Shown here one piece after another: positions 30,701-32,097 of a DNA stretch of 32,097 bases. Each line of letters begins with the position of its first letter. Positions within the stretch are counted from its first letter, which is position 1. The stretch lies in NCBI GenBank assembly GCA_938018055.1, contig CALIKL010000024.1:1-32097 (forward strand), in the 5' to 3' direction. The translations under genes were made by a program, and so were the position numbers. The DNA comes from an uncultured bacterium (GTDB lineage Bacteria > Bacteroidota > Rhodothermia > Rhodothermales > UBA10348). The notes beneath the pieces are model-generated. The model did no database searches. It worked only from the letters and a program-made list of their open reading frames with translations, and was not told where the DNA came from.

Positions 30701-32097
30701 ATGACGGTGAGCGACAAGGGAGAAGAAAATGCTCGTGCGTGACGCCGCCGGCGGATATGGTCGCCTGGTACCCCTTGGATGAGCAAGCGGGAGCGACGAC
30801 GGTGAGCGACATTGCCCCGCCGCCCGACTCGACCGTCAGCGATACAGGCACGCCCAAGCCGGGACCGGTTGGGAGCGGTGGGCCTGATCCCGTTGCAGGC
30901 AAGGTCGGTGCAGGAGCTTTGTACTTCTTCGGTCCGTTTGTGGAAGTGCCGCATAGCGCCGACCTCACCTTCCCGGGCGATTTCTCCATTGACGCGTGGA
31001 TACGAGTGGTGGAATGCGGTATGGGCGCAGGGGGGATCCTCGCGCCAATCGTGGATAAATGGGATCCTAGCACCCAGACCGGCTTCTCGCTGTTCGTGGA
31101 TCAACCTTCACCGAGCACCGGATTCTTGAAGCTCCAGATCAACAACGCTCTCTTCACGAGTGGGACGTCGCTACCAACGGGAGCTAATCCTCTAGCGAAT
31201 ACCGGCCCGTGGGTTCATGTAGCCGTGACGGTGAACCGGACGACAGGAGTCGGCACCTTCTACATCAACGGCGCACCTGCCGGAACCTTCACAGTGCCAT
31301 CCGGCAGCATCACGAATACTCTGCCGATGCTCATCGGCGAAATCCGCGTGCCCGGCGGTCGCTGCGAGATTGCGATTGATGAACTGGAACTCTTCAATCG
31401 CGCACTCACGCAGCAAGAAGTTCAAAACATCTTTAACGCTGACTCGTCGGGCAAGTGCAAGCCGCAGCAAGGACAAATCTGCGTGGTGAAGTTTGAAGAT
31501 TTGGACGGTGACGGGGTGCAAGATCCGGGCGAACCGTTGCTGCCCGGCTGGATGTTCAACGTCACAGACCAGAACAATAATCCCGTCGGTACAATCACGA
31601 CGAGTCCGCCGGGGACGCCACCGGCCTGTTTGACCGTGGCCGCACCGGGAACCTACACGATCACCGAGCAAGTGCAATCGGGGTGGACACCCACGACGCC
31701 CAATCCGCAGACCGTGACGGTGCAGCCCGGACAGACGGTTAATGTGGCATTCGGCAACAAGAGGCAGCCTGGGCAAATCTGTGTGGTGAAGTTCGAGGAC
31801 CTGGATGGCGATGGCGTGCAAGACCCCGGTGAGCCGCTGCTGCCCGGCTGGATGTTCACCGTCACAGACCAGAACAATAATCCCGTCGGGACGATCACGA
31901 CGAGTCCGCCGGGGACGCCACCGGCCTGTTTGACCGTGGCGGCTCCGGGAACCTACACGGTCACCGAGCAAGTGCAATCGGGGTGGACACCCACGACGCC
32001 CAATCCGCAGACGGTGACGGTGCAGCCCGGACAGACGGTTAATGTGGCATTCGGCAACAAGAGGCAGCCTGGGCAAATCTGTGTGGTGAAGTTCGAG
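24778..32097 (+). CDS. Giant secreted DUF11/LamG/SdrD-B-like repeat protein (3' end beyond window)
   Basis: ATG 24778 follows a GGAGAAG site. The frame is open for 2440 codons to the window edge with no stop. The product has a signal peptide (FIQLGVGLLALGLLWN) and several cell-surface beta-sandwich regions of DUF11 type, clearest at about residues 1204-1315 (EPNLTLTKSVSPAAVVPGA...). Three LamG/concanavalin-like domains follow at about 1382-1621, 1731-1980 and 1994-2221, each with a WWPMDE/WYPLDE-like start, a W-x-H-V-A-V-T-V or similar core and a D-E-L/V-E-x-F end. SdrD-B-like repeats begin at residue 2232. DxDGDGxxDPGE segments may bind calcium. It is probably an adhesin or extracellular matrix protein. 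Many Cys pairs (CKCAS, CSCVT, CPPC) may cross-link it. Confidence 0.9.
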   Translation, partial: MEGQNIRFRHQRVTQFIQLGVGLLALGLLWNPKTVSVQSSPAPQVTLTVPAEVLIGEDFTFTVKFKNASTTPGDIGYGPFIDLVLDAGGANITKPPQMPPCSCDGITFVKAQMVGVVGGPVSLNSFPVLAPCNPAPPTVSLPHPFASSGIGPVAVPAGAQLITLELPFGSFDPTQPEIEVEVTAHVSNLADAGTPLKIFARGGFRYGTDPLDNPSFDPPILSDTIPNSTAWNQQAQTTPTVITIKKEYLGPEDETATGPNFTGFYPLQYSITVDIANSQTVSNIMVTDCFPNNLAFQSVVSVSPATPAPTVTPPPAGVPNNPPNNCLTVTWPSLTGAPGPDATVVVEFFIPEKDANGNPVLPPNCQPVQSVNDVKAEGDWTPIDPCDTSPAHVVSDITSSDHILNDKCIAIQKKVAVFQDTGAPGPTPGDVLQYTLSFQISDFKTFGKLEVRDLLSDGQQFLPAPAPTLTVTDQFGTVSGPFIQFADLFVTGDPNSTCQGIKGTTNLVFRVSQKMTSLFPLNPRHLAGILTGGWATTPTSSVPATGQIVFYARIQDQFSFPQNHPGDRYVDKDDPLANCVTIRGEVFTNVNPPSLPTPTGVTAQDDSETLTAIVTDFIKKTVYAVKRAGQEICGPNTSPCPAKPQVTPGDEVTFRIEKVIPSSDAENLTIQDWLPLPIFDVADPDATPPPGPPWSFTNAACGIPAPGQACLGPTNSLAVPPSFTVNPTTNSLTFNYGTFNDPTNTPRKIDLVFTVTATNDPFADGLFLTNQAQECEKNTFNMTFCQTAIAQVQMAEPKLRIIKGVVASDNPNAIFSPAAPPSGTFMPPGGSCPRFNGTINSSNIGSLNLNSNISGVDANDKITFAIVVENQGSSPNGVFDVKIRDIFPLGPTDLPSCFVPDFSTLCVTDGAGNSIPFTLSPGGFGSVIIELTDPSPTTGALGPFNPASGKNIAVLTFDAMLLSDIKSGCCDNRARLENYSNTEGGPNFVAAGFGGPFEDTAQACVGPRPFAKCIQTTSEVHTIPQSASQGGTVDAAIGEIVRYRLITVIPEGTTPNFQIQDLLPPGLTYIGNPSVIFVANNPVMSPPSAFWPTSPNQALAQCPGPPFPISALNVAGGPFTPGLGVDPIFFVQSPTNPAPFFTIVNSDNDPDLEFAIIEFNALVDNIASNQSSTTLPNQFQVRFTDEAGNQFASNSGTVNVHVVEPNLTLTKSVSPAAVVPGAAVTYTVTIANTGTADAFDIVFTDTLPPGLSLVAGSLTFSAGCTGSAAGQNVSVTCPQLDDGTAIQITYGATVSATAACPTTLTNQATVTWTSLPGPNGTTTNPTGSSTPGASGAIDGERNGSSAFPPNPPNSPDPPNKYHAMASAALIVNCPPCVDPSSFPSMVAWWPMDEPNGSTVVNDLAGVNNQGTPTPGSPLGAANAPNAVAGQVGGAIQFNPNLQPNGPHLTVPDHAELNFGTGGFSIDAWVYAAPSPPAALFFYPIVDKLDVQLVAPNIGAPVKGYAFYLDNQGTPAGARLRLTLADGSAAANYIGPSIPFNTWAHVAVTVDRTSGAVTFYVNGTPTVVTAPPMPTGSIDTPGITLLIGESRLGLQAEIRIDELEMFKSVLTQTDIQNIKVSGKCKCASVSNEQVSCNPNGTFSYTATLTNLSSVVATGINIVPPSGVTITPSSITTPLSPGQSITGTVTISGPNAQPGATICFDIVLTGQGQVICQTKHCITLPTCPGGPCVPAPPGMVGWWPLDDAVGQSTVLDLAGGNNGTTKDLSSNPVNISLGTAPVSQLPASGLIPNPVVVDPTAPLPPPTPRGALFFFGGSFVEVPHNTNLNIGSNGITITLWAWAAPTPIAITPLMEKFDPVSGNGYSLYLEVSGSTYVVKFNLNGTIITGPSVPQATTPSDWRFIVARVSASGSVTLTVCDLVGSCTTSPSTTVSSFTTSNTAPLWFARSAGTAIWLALDEVEIFDRALKPAELQTIYDGERQGRRKCSCVTPPADMVAWYPLDEQAGATTVSDIAPPPDSTVSDTGTPKPGPVGSGGPDPVAGKVGAGALYFFGPFVEVPHSADLTFPGDFSIDAWIRVVECGMGAGGILAPIVDKWDPSTQTGFSLFVDQPSPSTGFLKLQINNALFTSGTSLPTGANPLANTGPWVHVAVTVNRTTGVGTFYINGAPAGTFTVPSGSITNTLPMLIGEIRVPGGRCEIAIDELELFNRALTQQEVQNIFNADSSGKCKPQQGQICVVKFEDLDGDGVQDPGEPLLPGWMFNVTDQNNNPVGTITTSPPGTPPACLTVAAPGTYTITEQVQSGWTPTTPNPQTVTVQPGQTVNVAFGNKRQPGQICVVKFEDLDGDGVQDPGEPLLPGWMFTVTDQNNNPVGTITTSPPGTPPACLTVAAPGTYTVTEQVQSGWTPTTPNPQTVTVQPGQTVNVAFGNKRQPGQICVVKFE
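31471..32097 (+). repeat. Exact-period 300-bp (100-residue) tandem repeats
   Basis: Two full copies (31471-31770 and 31771-32070) and the start of a third (32071 onward) encode GQICVVKFEDLDGDGVQDPGE followed by a beta domain ending VTVQPGQTVNVAFGNKRQP or similar. The copies are almost identical at DNA level, differing at a handful of mostly silent sites in the first third. This suggests recent duplication or gene conversion. The array continues past the window edge. Confidence 0.93.

Noticed and set aside
31192-32076. 294-codon minus-strand open frame with internal repeats
   Set aside because: It is the antisense of the 300-bp repeats of the giant secreted protein; its repetition mirrors theirs.

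Overview
The window looks like a chromosomal segment from an Acidobacteriota-like Gram-negative bacterium. This is inferred from the gene families (DUF5818-like and DUF6789-like proteins, a carboxypeptidase-regulatory TonB receptor, giant DUF11/LamG secreted proteins) and was not tested by phylogeny. The sequence mixes intact operons with clearly decayed genes.

Layout. (1) 1-8.5 kb, minus strand: a heavy-metal efflux operon, czcC-czcB-czcA, preceded by a small secreted Cys/His-rich protein. Downstream of it are a decayed CDF transporter, a truncated DUF302 gene and the tail of a metal P-type ATPase. (2) 8.6-11.4 kb, minus strand: a probable four-gene operon of a secreted DUF5818-like protein, a formylglycine-generating-enzyme-like protein, a small thioredoxin and a Crp/Fnr regulator. 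(3) 11.4-14.3 kb: a frameshifted cytochrome P460-like gene, a DUF6789-like membrane protein, two tiny Cys-containing proteins and a broken second Crp/Fnr gene. (4) 14.5-21.7 kb, plus strand: a TonB-dependent receptor carrying a foreign AhpD-like N-terminus, a GrdB/PrdB-type reductase, a multihaem cytochrome c, an exported thioredoxin-TPR-DsbD-alpha-like protein and an exported peroxiredoxin. (5) 21.5-23.2 kb: remnants of lnt and of a DUF11 protein. (6) 24-32 kb: a sigma-54 promoter with tandem upstream dyads, a single-domain response regulator, and a giant secreted protein (at least 2440 codons) that runs off the window with exact 300-bp repeats.

Main discoveries. First, three genes in region 4 are each split by an in-frame TGA at the first position of a redox C-x-x-C motif (giving U-x-x-C). 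Each TGA is followed at about 19-25 nt by a hairpin with a G-containing loop. They are best read as three clustered selenoproteins that ordinary gene calling would truncate. Second, five 16-bp TGTA-N8-TACA-like dyads, plus one related dyad, sit in the promoter gaps of regions 3-4 and upstream of region 2. Five of these six have a TAN3T -10 hexamer beginning exactly 29.5 bp from the dyad centre. This is class II Crp/Fnr (NtcA-like) geometry, and it predicts one regulon joining the selenoproteins, the FGE/thioredoxin operon and the Crp/Fnr genes. Third, two unrelated neighbouring secreted proteins share NPCNPC motifs (seven copies, one degenerate), next to an exported FGE-like enzyme and a thioredoxin.

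Working picture (inference): a Crp/Fnr-controlled envelope redox island with selenocysteine thiol enzymes, c-type cytochromes and Cys-motif proteins, lying beside a metal-efflux island that is partly decaying.
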